Shown: piece after piece, positions 35,700-47,100 of the stretch | Numbering within the stretch: position 1 is the stretch's first letter | How the letters are laid out: each line of letters starts with the position of its first letter | Assembly (NCBI GenBank): GCA_001632425.1 | Contig: KV425552.1 | Location: forward strand, 892,371 to 956,370 | DNA: 64,000 bases | From: Neolentinus lepideus HHB14362 ss-1 | Lineage: Eukaryota > Basidiomycota > Agaricomycetes > Gloeophyllales > Gloeophyllaceae | Reading direction: 5' to 3' | Notes under the pieces: generated by a model | Databases searched by the model: none | Seen by the model: the letters and a program-made list of their open reading frames with translations, nothing else | Told to the model about the DNA's origin: nothing | Position numbers and translations under genes: made by a program

Positions 35700-36180
35700 A
35701 GTCAGCATGAGATATCAGTAAGAGAATGACATAGACAACATGAAAGATTTTACACACTGTTTATGTCATTGGTCACCAATAGCTGGTATTTCTGCTCAGA
35801 AAAATTGGCAAATTTGCTAAAAATATTGGAGAATTTTTTACAACCCAGGGTGGCTGGGACATACCCATTTGTTGGGTCATTTGTTTGGCTATATCTTCCA
35901 AATATGCTAAATATTGATGTTGTATATATCTTTCTTACCTAATACTGGTCTACTGGCTTTATTAGTTGGCTCATTGAGTGAACATGGGATACCAGCAAGA
36001 GCATGACATAGATAGCATGAAAGTCCTGTGAGATTTTATATGCTATTCACATCATTAGTCATCAATAGCTGGTATTTTGGCTCAGAAAAATCGGAAAATT
36101 GCTAAAAATATCAGAAACATTTGTACAGCCCAGAGTGGCTGGCCCATTTGTTTGAGTGATTGTTTGTACCTTCTAAATAT
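35700..36180 (+). repeat. Direct repeat of about 200 bp inside the insertion
   Basis: 35700-35905 and 35973-36180 share the ordered landmarks GAGTCAGCATGAGATA / GAGTGAACATGGGATA, GACATAGA, ATGAAAG, AATAGCTGGTATTT, CTCAGAAAAAT, AGAGTGGCTGG-type and CCCATTTGTTTG-type strings. Divergence is obvious, so the duplication is old. Confidence 0.7.
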
Positions 36181-36193
36181 GGTAATTGTTATG

Positions 36194-36781
36194 AGTCCTG
36201 AGGTTACATTGGAAATTTTCATACCCCATCATAATCAAAAAATGGTCAAAAATGGATTAAAATTCCATTTTAGACAAACTTTTACAGCGTTTGCGGAAAA
36301 TGATGATGTGCGCCATTTTGAACTTTTCAATTTCTGAAAATCCCTGGCTACAACCGAGGGTTCCTTTCCGGCAGGAGGTGCATATGTAAGCAGGCAGCTC
36401 CCACGGTACACTGGAGGCCTCGGCTGTGCAGTGGATGAAATCTGCTAGGAAAAAAAAATTTCTTTTGTCATCATGGCATATGAATATACAGCAGTACACA
36501 TTACAATACAAGCTGCAGGGGTAAAATGAAGTTACAGCAGATTATATCGCCAAAACATGCTTGGAGGAGAGGCGGTCAGGAGTTACCGGGAGGGCTGCTG
36601 GTTACCAGAAGCGGCCTCGGCCCAGCCTCCCAGCTGCGCCACAGGATTTTTGATTTTTTGAAAATCGAAAAGTTGAAAACGGCGCACGTCATCATTTTCC
36701 GGAAGCGCTGTAATTATAATGAAGTACAAAAATTTCTGAAAATTGATATGCTCAGAAAATGTGACAAGTGACCTCAGGACT
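36194..36781. mobile_element. MITE-like element with long terminal inverted repeats
   Basis: 588 bp from AGTCCTGAGGT to ACCTCAGGACT. Inside, a stretch of about 60-70 bp on the left (36284-36350, containing GCGGAAAATGATGATGTGCG and CCATTTTGAACTTTTC) is matched in inverted orientation at about 36645-36712 (TCCGGAAAATGATGACGTGC in reverse complement). No coding capacity. It could fold into a large hairpin. Probably nested in or forming the right half of the larger insertion. Confidence 0.7.
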
Positions 36782-37173
36782 TGTACCCATGCCATGCAGA
36801 GCAGTGGCCCTCTTGCCCAAGTATGTGGAGTGGTCGGTAGGACTTCGTCTAAGCACTACCACCTAGGAGCTGGTTCACTCTTCGAATGGGCACCTTGATC
36901 CAGAGAGTTTAGAGCGGTTTCAAAAGGTTTGCGATCCCTTTCATGTTTCGCCGGAGTCCAATACCATCAGCCAGCTCATTAAGTACAGGACCGCGACACG
37001 CGCCTCGACGCGTCAGTCCCGTGCCTCAGGCACTCCATCGCGTCTCGCGACTTTCGCTATACTGCCTGATATCCAAGGTATTCAGACCCTCACGTATCTC
37101 CATTATCGGTCATTAACGTATTTACTCAAAGTCTAAGGGTCCGAGCTGTCGACACAATAGCCTCACCACCCTG

Positions 37174-37179
37174 TATAAA
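37174..37179 (+). promoter_or_regulatory. TATA-like box just upstream of NBS1
   Basis: TATAAA lies 22-27 bp before the ATG at 37201, which is very close. The duplicated copy upstream of the exon-1 fragment reads CATAAA. Confidence 0.35.
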
Positions 37180-37200
37180 GCTTCTAGGCGAGGCTGACCA

Positions 37201-40200
37201 ATGTGGGTCATTACCGGCGCGTTCGATGCAAAGGAGCGGAGTGATACATCCATACAAAGTGAGCTCTTGTTTGTCAATTCCTTCGAGCTTACTGTAATGA
37301 CTATAGAGACCAAATTGTTGAAGCCGGGAAAGACCTACACGTTAGGCAGGAGGCCAGATTCCGAACTCTTTGTGAATCACGCAAAGGTCTCGCATCGGCA
37401 TTTGAAGCTAGTCGTAGGAGAGTACACCCCGGAAGATGCGGTTTGTCCTTGTTCCTATGGTGCTTTCCATACCTGACGTCCAACCAGGCCAATCCCTCTT
37501 TCATCCCTTCTCTCCGTATGGTGAACACGCGTGATAAAGATAAGGCCATAAACGTGATACATGATGGAGAACGGCTCGTAGTCAATCCTGGTGCTCCTCA
37601 TGACCTGCAGGACGGTGATGAAATCCATCCGATATCGAATCTACCCTTTACGTGAGCGCTGATGCATTGTCGTTTTGTGGTGTCTTGACCATTTGCGAGT
37701 AGACTGAAATGGCAGAAGGTCTGCTGCTTTGCTTCTGCCAATCGGGGTAAATCTTCTGTTTCCGTGGATGCATGCGCGCGTCTTGGTGATTTATCTCAAT
37801 TCTGCTCCATCAGTCTCCGGTATTGACCGAGGCATAGGTATCAGCGTCGTCCATACATTCCATCCGGATATTACGCACCATCTTACGCCCACATTCTCCC
37901 TCAACACCCAGATAGCTACATCACTCTTGTGTGCAGCGCACGTGGTCAAACCGGAATGGCTGGACGAAGTCATTCGTTTAGGCGAGCTACCCTCCGGCAT
38001 CGACTCTCTCGAATTCAATTTTGCCTTGCCCCAAGAGACAAAGTACCGGCCAACGTTCTCACCATCTCTACCTCCTTCGCTCAAAGTGTTCCGAGTGTGG
38101 GAGCCCAGCGAAGAACGATTACAGCTGTTCCGTGGCTATCGAATTTTGTTTGTTGGGGAGAAGGGCCGCGAGATACCTGGTGACTTGCGAGACCTCGTCA
38201 GCAATGGTGGAGGACAGTACGAAGGATTCACTGTCGATTCTGGTCGGACGAAGTTACATCAGGTACTTGCGAAAGGCAAGCAGAAGGTGGCTGACGGGAA
38301 AGGCCTGGTTCTTGTTGCTGATGAAGGGAACATGGTCGCGGCTGTTGGTCGTGATGGATGGCAAGTGCTGGCTGATGAAGCTCGCAGGTAGGCCCACTAA
38401 ACATCCGAGTCCCTCCGATCAATCTTACGCGTTGAACGCTAGCTATGACTTGGAGTTTGTTCCCCCGGACAACCTCGTCAAAGCTGTGGTCCACACAGAC
38501 GTGTCACTTCTCAAGGGCTCTCCTGCCGAGAATGGGCAGATATGTCAGTATTACTCTTTTGGTATTAATGTCCTTCCAGCCAATATTGCTCATCGGTTCA
38601 ACATTTTGTTAGCTGAAAAACTGTCTATGCTTTCGACGTCGAATCAAGCCGCTGAAGAAGGCTCTGCTCCTCCTCTTTCACAATCAGAGCTAGACCCCAA
38701 CACATCCGATGCTCCAGCACGCAGGAGGCTCACGCGTAGAGTCACACCCTCCGCTTCGTCACGGGCGCCTTCCCCAGGACCTTCTGCTCCTCGAAAAGAG
38801 CCTATGCCAGAGGTGGAAATGTCTGCGCCACGCAAGGTATGTCAACTTCGAAGTGCTGGATGATATAGCTTACAAGTTTCATGTTGACGTCCAGATGCCG
38901 CTCACTCGCCGCGCTGGGCGGACACCGCTCTTCCGTATCGATGATGACAGTGAGCTAATGGATTCTCAAGTGGTTGCGTCCGTTGCTGCAGCACCTGCAG
39001 CGAAGCCTGTGAGCACTCGCAGATCCGTGTCACCAGCAGCCGAGAGTAGTGTATGTTCTAGCTTCGCTTTTCGAGGTTCACCTTACTCACACGGTGTACC
39101 AGGCGAAAGTGTCGCAAACCCAGACTCGCCCATCACGCTTGAAGCGGCGAGCAGGCAACGCTATCAACCTCATGCTGGACGATGATCCTGATCATGAGGT
39201 CCGCAAGGAACCCCCAACGAAGAAGTTTAAAGCCCTTTTCGACGAGAGTGACCCGACAAAGCTCGGTCCGCTGAGTGGTGCCATCGATAGTCAAACTGGC
39301 GCCAACCAAGATGAGATATATAGTATGCTGCAGAGCCAGACCCAAAGCATCACGCAGACAAGTACCCAGAGCAAGAGGAGCGGTATGCAAGCCCCTCCGA
39401 AGTTGGCGGTCGTGGCTGAGGAGGAAGAGGAGAACGGCGTCGCGTCTGTTCCGAAGATGATTACGCCGTCCGAAGAGGTGCAAAACCAGGTGGTGAAGAC
39501 ATCTACGACAGAGACATCTTCCACGCCTGCCACACATTCTGGACCGTCGAAAGCAGCAAACATTCCTATGACGAACAGTATTAAGCAGCCGAACAAGTCT
39601 GGAGCGGTACCTGGGCAGCCGGATACGGACGAGGGCTTCCTTAAGGCTATGGCGTCGATGAAGAGGGGGAAGAAACATGAAGATACCTTCGACAGAGAGT
39701 TTAATAACCTACGGATATCTAAGCCTGATCTGCAACAGCAGCAACAGAGGGAGGATGAGAGGGAGTGGGAGATGATGGACGACTTCGGCGACTACAATGT
39801 GAGGGGGAACTTCATGGTGGTTGTTGAGATGGAGGTGCCTGAGCACCGGGCCAAGGCTGTGAAGAGGGGATACGGGAGAATAGAGTGGGAGGGGAAGCCG
39901 GATTTTAAGAAGTTCAAGCACGTGAGTTGTTTTTGAAACAAGATATTTATCCTCTTGTCCTAATAATCTATATGTTTAGAAAGCCGCACCTGGCAGCAGG
40001 TCGACGGTCGAGTTGGTAGTGAGCGAGGAGAATGATTATGGCATGGGGACGTGTAAGTTCTGTCTCATTCCAGAAGAGAAGAAGTCATTACTGAAACGTG
40101 CTCAGCATATTGGAGGGGATCCCAGTCACAATCCCAGTCACAGCCATTGATAGCTCCGTCACCGCCTCCAGCAACGAAGGGCCAAGGGCGGACACAAGGT

Positions 40201-40597
40201 AATTAATTTACGCGTTTTATGCATGAACCGGGCTGAAAGGACGCATGCAGCTTCAAGGAAACGGGCGAAGACGCCGACCCGCGTCGCGGTGGATGACCTC
40301 GACGACGACCTTGAGCCGCGACCTCCACTTCCAACTAAGTCTCAGCCACTGTTCCTAGCAGAATCACAGAATTCTCAGATGGTGGACATAGACAGGCTCA
40401 TGCCAGAGGCGAGCCAGGAGGACGAAACACCGCCGACCCTCAAGTCCGTGGAGGAAGCAACTCCTGACCTGACACCACCTTCAAAACCTGTTTCTAGAAA
40501 GAGGAAAGCGAAAGCTGCGGTCATTGTGGACGACGATTCCGACGATGGGGCTACCTTTAAGGGATTCCGCGGCAGGAAAAAGACAAAGTTCAAATAG
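37201..40597 (+). CDS. NBS1: Nbs1/nibrin, MRN complex subunit (FHA-BRCT-BRCT)
   Basis: Nbs1 bridges Mre11-Rad50 to phosphoproteins and to the ATM/Tel1 kinase at DNA breaks. The protein starts MWVITGAFDAKERS, the usual fungal Nbs1 opening. Splicing leads into the FHA domain: LLKPGKTYTLGRRPDSELFV, HAKVSHRHLKLVVG, with the G-R and S-x-x-H residues present. The BRCT part contains DITHHLTPTFSLNTQIATSL, LCAAHVVKPEWLDEVIRLGE and then FRGYRILFVGEKG..DLRDLVSNGGGQYEG. A long disordered middle includes many Ser/Thr-Gln pairs (SQTQSITQTSTQS). Near the C-terminus, GKPDFKKFKHKAAPGS matches the Mre11-binding FKKFxK motif, and the last residues, DDDSDDGATFKGFRGRKK, fit the acidic-FxF-basic ATM/Tel1-binding tail. 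TAG at 40595-40597. About ten exons. Its exon 1 is partly duplicated at 15474-15516. Confidence 0.9.
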
Positions 40598-40853
40598 CGG
40601 AATGCATGATATAGTTCAGACCGCTACTCCCACTGTCGACCTTTGCTATCTATCATGATATGGTACTATTTATGAGTTCAAGCTACAGTTTATATGCTAT
40701 TCGAATTCAACACTGAGAGGGCGCAACTTTTGCAAAGCTCGCATAGAATGCCAATAAGTGTATGGTATATGTTATTATTACTTTTGTCCCTAGATAAAAA
40801 TACAAGGTCCCCCCTCAATCCCAGTGTTACAGAATTCGACAGGCGCATAACTC

Positions 40854-42823
40854 TTAAGTCCTCCTCTCAAGCTCTTCGTGGATTGAGAACTCGAGCCGTC
40901 TTTGCGTCTTGGGCGCCTTCCTCCCGCCAGTTTGCCTATCACAACAGAATAAGTGCAGGAATCCAAAAGAACACAACAACACATACCGCTGCTCCTGACA
41001 AACAAAGCCCTCTGGCGCGCCCTCCCAGTCCTCGAGCACATACTTGCCCACACCCTCCAAAGGACTGTCGTTATCTCTCTCAGGCCCGAACAGGTCCAGC
41101 GCGAGCTGTGTGTGTGACACGTCCGCGTACGTCGTTACGCATCGTGGGTTGATCATGATCCTCGCTGGGCGGAAAACCGAGTTGGGTACGCTCAGCCGCG
41201 AGTCGTCCGTGTCCTCGAGTGGAGGCAGCTCAGAGTCACCGCCCTCAGAGTCTGGCATCGCGTCGTAGTCCGAGCCGACGTTCGCATCAGGGTCAACCTC
41301 GCGTCCAGGCTGCCTTCGATCATTCTCCTCGTCCGCGGCTTCACGCTTCCGCAGCCGCTTAGCGTTATTGACCTCAATTGCATCACCAAACTCCTCCTCC
41401 TTCATGCCCTCCTTAGCTTTGTTAACCCACAAGTCTCTGCAGAACCACGCCTGGCTGCTATCCAGACAAGGCGCGCTTCCCGCACGTTCTGGTGCGCCGG
41501 TACTCTGCCCCGCACCCGCACGGCGATTCGCATCGGGATCTCCACTGCGCCCCTCGCTATCCGTCGCGTTCCAATAGTCCGTACCAGCGCGGTAGGAGAT
41601 ACCCTGGTAGTACGACTGTGCCGGGTCGACGACATGTGTGCCGGACTCGCAGCAGAAGACCTGGAAGGGCAAGTGCTGTGCGTAACGGGCGGCACCGAGC
41701 TTATCCCGAGGGGGTCCAGCGTCGGGCGTGGAGGAAGAGGGCGATTGACGGAATTGGTCGCCAAGAATATCACGCGTGCGCCAACTGGCGAGAGATCGTA
41801 ATCAGCGTGCACACGACAAGTGTTTGGGTCCTTACCGGTCAGAGAAGATGAAGAAGTCGTTGTGCTTCGCCCAGTCCATCCCACACACCATGGCGGCTTC
41901 GTTAGCTACGCTGACTTTAATAGTTTCCAGAATGTCGTTGGGACAGGTGAACCCTTTGAGCCAGATGACGCGGTAGAACTTGAGATTCCGTCTCGACTGG
42001 AGTTCATGCAGAGGTTCCAGAGCCAGATTACGCATGTGAGCTTCCTCGAGTGGATAGTACGCTGCCTCTGGGTCGGCAGTCATAGCTGGCACACGACGTA
42101 TTCTGAAGGGGATTCCGAGCAGTATGAGCACCGCTTCCGCGAGGTCAGTGAGCGTCTCAGTAGAGTCCGAGCTGGAGTAGTCAAGCATGGACACAAAGAT
42201 ATTGCTCGGGCCGAGACGTTTCGATAGCTGCACGATGACGGCCAACTGGTCAGTCAAGAAGTGGTCGGCAGAGTGAACGATGATGCCAATAAAATAGAGG
42301 TGATTCTGGGCAATGAGGTCATCATATGCATCCTCGTACTTGTTCTGTGCAAAGGGACGGGTGAGAGTTGGACATAGAGCCGCTACCCAGCCGTTTAATG
42401 ATAGGAGGGTGTCAAGAGCAGTGTAGACAGATTGAGCGTCCATATTTGACGTCTCAGCGTTGACAATACTAGTTATGTTGAATACCCAGATCATAAACGA
42501 CTGAAACTAAGTGAGCGAACTCACTAGGGCTTCTGATACTTGTCCCAAAAGTCCTGCACACCTTCCTTAACCAAATCCGAAAATATGTCCTCCCTGTCGT
42601 CCCGCCCCATCCGCACTTGTAAGAATTTGTGTCTCTGGACATCTAGCGCCTTTCCAGAGCGCGCAACGAGATCAAGGACGCCAGCTTCGCGAATTTGATA
42701 TGGATCTCGCGAGTAGGGGTAGACTGAGGAATTTGGCCAGTATAGGAAGACCTTGACCAGAATGATAAAAATTCCGACGAAAAATAGCCTTGTCAGGCTC
42801 CTTCTCCGTATTGAGAGCGTCAT
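40854..42823 (-). CDS. GT69 / Cap59-type (alpha-1,3-mannosyltransferase-like) Golgi glycosyltransferase
   Basis: Predicted type II Golgi enzyme that adds mannose to glycans. ATG at 42823-42821: MTLSIRRRSLTRLFF followed by the signal anchor VGIFIILVKVFLYW. A stem and IREAGVLDLV come next. The catalytic domain contains NHLYFIGIIVHSADHFLTDQ, LSKRLGPSNIFVSMLDYSSS, DSTETLTDLAEAV, LKFYRVIWLKGFTCPNDILE, EAAMVCGMDWAKHNDFFIFS and DRWRTRDILGDQF. After an intron come LPFQVFCCESGTHVVDPAQS and DSSQAWFCRDLW, then RIMINPRCVTTYADVSHTQL and ALDLFG. The order matches Cap59/CMT1 proteins. Oddity: roughly 90 Lys/Arg- then Asp/Glu-rich residues (about 41400-41170) separate CRDLW from RIMINPRC, where relatives usually need only a short link. 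Stop TAA at 40856-40854. Head-to-head neighbours were not identified. Confidence 0.85.
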
Positions 42824-44140
42824 TGTTGGTAGGTATGAACCTGCCAGCAAGGGTCGACACAGGCAGTTTGTGGCGGACGCTGTACTAGTTAGACGCGCGC
42901 CTGTCACGCGTAACGCATTTCCGATGACAGAAACTGTTGACAATGACAATCAATCTCTTGAAGTTGTAATCAAACGATGTAGCTCTCAGCTATTCGCACA
43001 CAAACTCGGAGTATTCGTTTGGTCTAGGTCTAGCGGGCCGTTTCCCTGCGATATAGTCAAGAACTTGAAGGTGAGGCGGGGCCTGTGGCAGATTAGCGTC
43101 ATGGTAGCCGCACATCGTTAGAACAGCGCTCAGACTCCTCGGAACCATCGCAGTACTGCTTCTTGTGGCAGCCAAAAAAAAATTAGGTATGATCGTCTTT
43201 ATTTTCTGAGCATATAACCGACTTGTAATATTGAATGCTACCTCTGCACGATAGATCATACAGCCTACCGCTGGCTAGACACGATATAGCTACTTACGGC
43301 TCCGCAACTCGAATGTCACTTCCGTAGAGTCGATGTTCATCATGTGGAGGGAAATGGCCTGGAGTTCTGTCCCACCTCGGCCAATACCCTGGATAACGAA
43401 AACTTGATGTGTCAGGTTGGGACAATTCCTAGACCATCTGGTTAGTCAACCCAGCCACTGCCTGTCAGGCACCCCTGATTATTCAAAACAGTTGTCTGCC
43501 TACTACGTCTTGTTCAGGAGAGGCATCTCGGTCTAATCACATCCTGACCCACGACGCCCGCTGTGTGTAGACGACAGAATGCTCTGTGACCACTTCCATC
43601 AATACTTCAGACCTTTTTTGGCAGTCGCTGCTGTTCAACTGCCTCGCATTCACGAGATTTGAGATGCAGGAATTCCGGAAATTTCCTGCTTCTGCGCTGA
43701 TGGATCAGACTATTGCGACATAGAGAACTGCATCTGTAACACTCGCAAGTCTCTTCACCTCAACGGAGTCCAGCAAGCGGCCCTACGTGGAACAGGGCCT
43801 CGGCATGTAAGTGTAGAAAATGGTTTGTCATTGTTTTCGTTGCTGCTACTACTAATTATTGCGTTCGTTGACAGTATAGTGATCCACTACAGGGTATATT
43901 GGAAAGTCAAGGAAGGTGAAGAGAAATTCGTTGAAGGACGAAGGACGGTGGTCGTAAGTCGTACTAGTAGTTAGTGTCATAAATACATGGCGTCGTACAT
44001 TAGGAGTGTTCATCACGTGTAGCTGAACGAACCTGTCCTAGAGTACAGCGACGATACATTTTGTAGTTCGAAAGTTCCAGAGTCCCGATGTATGGTAGTA
44101 GTCCGATTCAAAAGTCCGGTGTGTCCGTGCAAGTCCGAGT
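42824..44140. other. Intergenic, no supported gene
   Basis: Short frames only. A plus-strand piece near 43870-43970 reads VIHYRVYWKVKEGEEKFVEG and might be an exon of an unrecognised small gene, but no start, partner exons or domain could be established. Confidence 0.4.
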
Positions 44141-47100
44141 TTACTGCATACTGTCCAGTCCGCGCGTCAAATGCGACGCATCGTCATCAAATATACTGCT
44201 GAATGGATCATCAATGATGGTCGCAGGTGTTGGTCGGTGCCCGCTCTGACGTCCAAAAGTGTTTCCGGAGAGAACCGTTGCAGAACTCGGCGTTCGGTTG
44301 TGTACAGCCTGTATCTCGAAATCAGCCCACAGAGGACCTAACGACACAGCAGAACTTACACCCGAGAGTGGTCGTGAATAATCAACATCGTCCCTGAAGC
44401 TGACATCTGACAAGCTCTGCCTAGCACCGTCATTCAATTCCAACAATCCTTGGCGAGTAGTCCCTACGGAATCAGTAGGCGATGGTAGGGGACTTGGAGG
44501 CGATAGGAAGGGGTCCGACATCCTGGATTCAGTTGCTGCGTGGGCGGTACGCTCATCCTCAGGTACCTTGCCAGGGTGGTTTGGCCATCTAAGAGTTGAT
44601 AAATTTGCCGCTGACGCCTGACTGACGAGCTTAGGTAACGTGACTGGTGGCGACCTCACCGGAGCAGCTGTCACGTCTTTGGCTATCTGGGGCGTAGGAG
44701 AAGTAACGATAGATGCTAGAATCGTCTGACTAGACCTGATCGAAGTCGGAGAGCCACTCTCCAGCGAGGAAGGCGATCGGAACTTGAGACTCTGACCACT
44801 CGATCCCAAGCTCGAGCTGTCCATCTCGTCATTCAAATGAGAAAGATGGGCTAGACTGATCCGCAGGCCCCCTCTGACCCTGTTCGGCTCTCCTAGTACT
44901 TGAAAAGCATTAGAGCTCGAGTCATTCCAAGACATTAGCACCTCTCTCACCTCGCGATGCAGGCTCACTGTGGCCAAAACCCAATACGGATGCACTGGGC
45001 CCCACGGAGGATACAAGCAACTGCTCACTGTGCGTGGATGCAGAGCCTATGCCCGGATACGGCCGCGGGTATGCTGATGACTCCGGTCTCAAAGAAGACG
45101 CCCTAGGTGCCGTCACAGCAGAAGGCCCCAGACCGGACATAACATTGGCGTGTTGCATATCCAACACAGGCCCTTCTTCGCCCTCATCAAAGGGGTCCAT
45201 GAAAGGATTACTGAGCCTACCAGCAGTCCCGTACCCTAGTGCAAAGCCAAGTGACAATTCTGACCTCTCAACCATCTCGCCAGTAGCGCCAGGAACAGGA
45301 TCCTCTTCATCATCGAGTAAACCCATGGGGCGGGACCGGTTGGCATGAGCAGCTGCCTCGAAACGACGGATGCGGTGCGCTCGCCTGGCGAACTTGATCA
45401 AGATGGCCAAGACGATGAGGGCGACGATGATACCGATGATGATCCCGACGATTGCTCCAACGTTATGCCTCAACCTACAACGTATAATATATCAGTCTCG
45501 CAAATGAATGAGAGGGTTGCAGTTATAAGGACTCACGAATCATGATGAACGCTATTCGGCACCAGAGTCTCCGTTGCCGCAGTAGTCGTGATAGTCGTGA
45601 TATGTCCATTCGGTAGCGTCGACGTGAACATGAGCGTGACGCTCTCCGTGGTCAAGTAATAGCCCGAAATTGTCTCAGTGGTCTGCGTGCCGAAGAGCGA
45701 GACCAAGGAGCCAGTCGGTTGGGCGATACGGACTGTACGCGAAATCGAGCCAGTGATACTGCGTCGCAATGTCAATTAGATGAATAACATGAAGAGGGGA
45801 GGATAGGGAGTTACCTGTGGATGACCTGCGTAGCGCTGCCCTCTACCGTACTCGTCATGTCAGAGACGGTGCTTTCTGGTGCAAGGTTGGTCTCAGTCGT
45901 ACCGGAGGAAACAGACTCTGAGAGGACAGCAGCCGATGCGCCTGTTACGGAGCCAGAAGACATCATGATCAGCGACCTTGAGGCAGAATCCGAAAATGCG
46001 GCACCGGTGATAGTCAGACCTCCCGCAGTTCCAGAACTAGTAGTGCGCGCTGAGTACGCAACAGATGATTCGCTTGCAGTAGAGATTGCCCCATCGCGTG
46101 ATCCTGCAGCAGTCGAAGATACCGTGCCACTGGTAGCAATAACTCCCGCGCTTCTCGAAATCGTCGCGGGTACTGAGGACGAGATAGATGATTCGTTTGC
46201 TGTAGACGTCGCGCCATCGTTTGACCCTGTAGCAGTCGGCCTGACTGTACTTCCTGATGCAGGTGTGGCTGCACTGTTCCCGGCGTGAGCCGTCACAGAA
46301 CCGGTCGAGGGACTAGCTGTGCTCGCCCCGGTCGCAGACGAAACTCCAGTCAGAGAGGCAGGATCCGACGCAGTGAGACTCGTGACACCACTCGAAGGAC
46401 TAGTCGCAGTCGTAGACGGCGCTCCAGTGACAGTGGCAATCCCGGATGCAGTTGAACTTGTACCCTCAGTGGCAGAATCAGTGACCGTCTCCGTCCCGGA
46501 ACGCGCAGAAGTTGTCCGCGCATGGGTAGCACTTGTCTCAGACTGCGATTCACTGGCCGAGGTAGTTCCTAAAGCCGATCCGGTAGCCGTAACTGTAGAC
46601 GGGAACACTGCCGAGGAACCACCTCCGCTGCCATCGCCCGTACTAGTAGGTCGAGCTGACCCAGACGGAGCAGAAGTATTGCCAGTACCATCGCCGGTAC
46701 TGGTAGAACGAGCTGGGCTGGAGGCCGCTGTGGATGTACCACCACTGCCATCACCGGTACTGGCAGGACGAGCTGATATGGTAGACGTATCCCCACTACC
46801 ATCACCCGTACTCGTGACCGTGGTTGGCACTAGTTGAGAGGAACTATTTCCATGACCTGAGCCTCGAGCACTCGAAGACGCAGAGAAAGGTGCAGACATT
46901 ACAGTATTAGTAGCAGACTGAGCACCGCTGAGACTTACAGTGGGCGACGGAGTGCTCTGTGGTTCCGAAACGCCTCCGGGCGTAGCAGCACTGCTCGACG
47001 CGGGAGTGGTGGAGGCAGATGAGGTGTCCTGGGTATTCGAATCGCTTGTAGAACTTGGAGTCGCTCCGTTTGAGGGAGACGATACCGTGCTTGTCGAACT

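Larger units (their letters stand above)
35221..36822. mobile_element. 1.6 kb insertion in copy 2, bounded by AGTCCTGAGGT repeats
   Basis: Absent from the other copy, where CTACTA joins ATGTG directly. Near the left end is TACGAGTCCTGAGGT (AGTCCTGAGGT at 35227-35237) and near the right end its inverted form ACCTCAGGACT (36771-36781) followed by TGTAC. A third copy of the motif, in left orientation, lies at 36194. No transposase frame is visible, so this is a non-autonomous element or a composite of them. TA lies just outside both ends, which would fit TA-targeting. Confidence 0.65.
33420..37249 (+). repeat. Duplicated block, copy 2 (gene X to NBS1 exon 1)
   Basis: Inverted counterpart of 15474-18540. 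The homology runs through gene X, its 3' flank (34756-35220), is interrupted by an insertion (35221-36822), resumes at ATGTGGAGTGG (36823), and ends inside exon 1 of NBS1 at about GTGATACA (37249). As NBS1 is intact here, this is the likely parental arrangement. Confidence 0.85.

Noticed and set aside
35221..36822. Reading the insertion as an autonomous transposon
   Set aside because: No frame with transposase motifs; only motif-bounded non-coding sequence is present.
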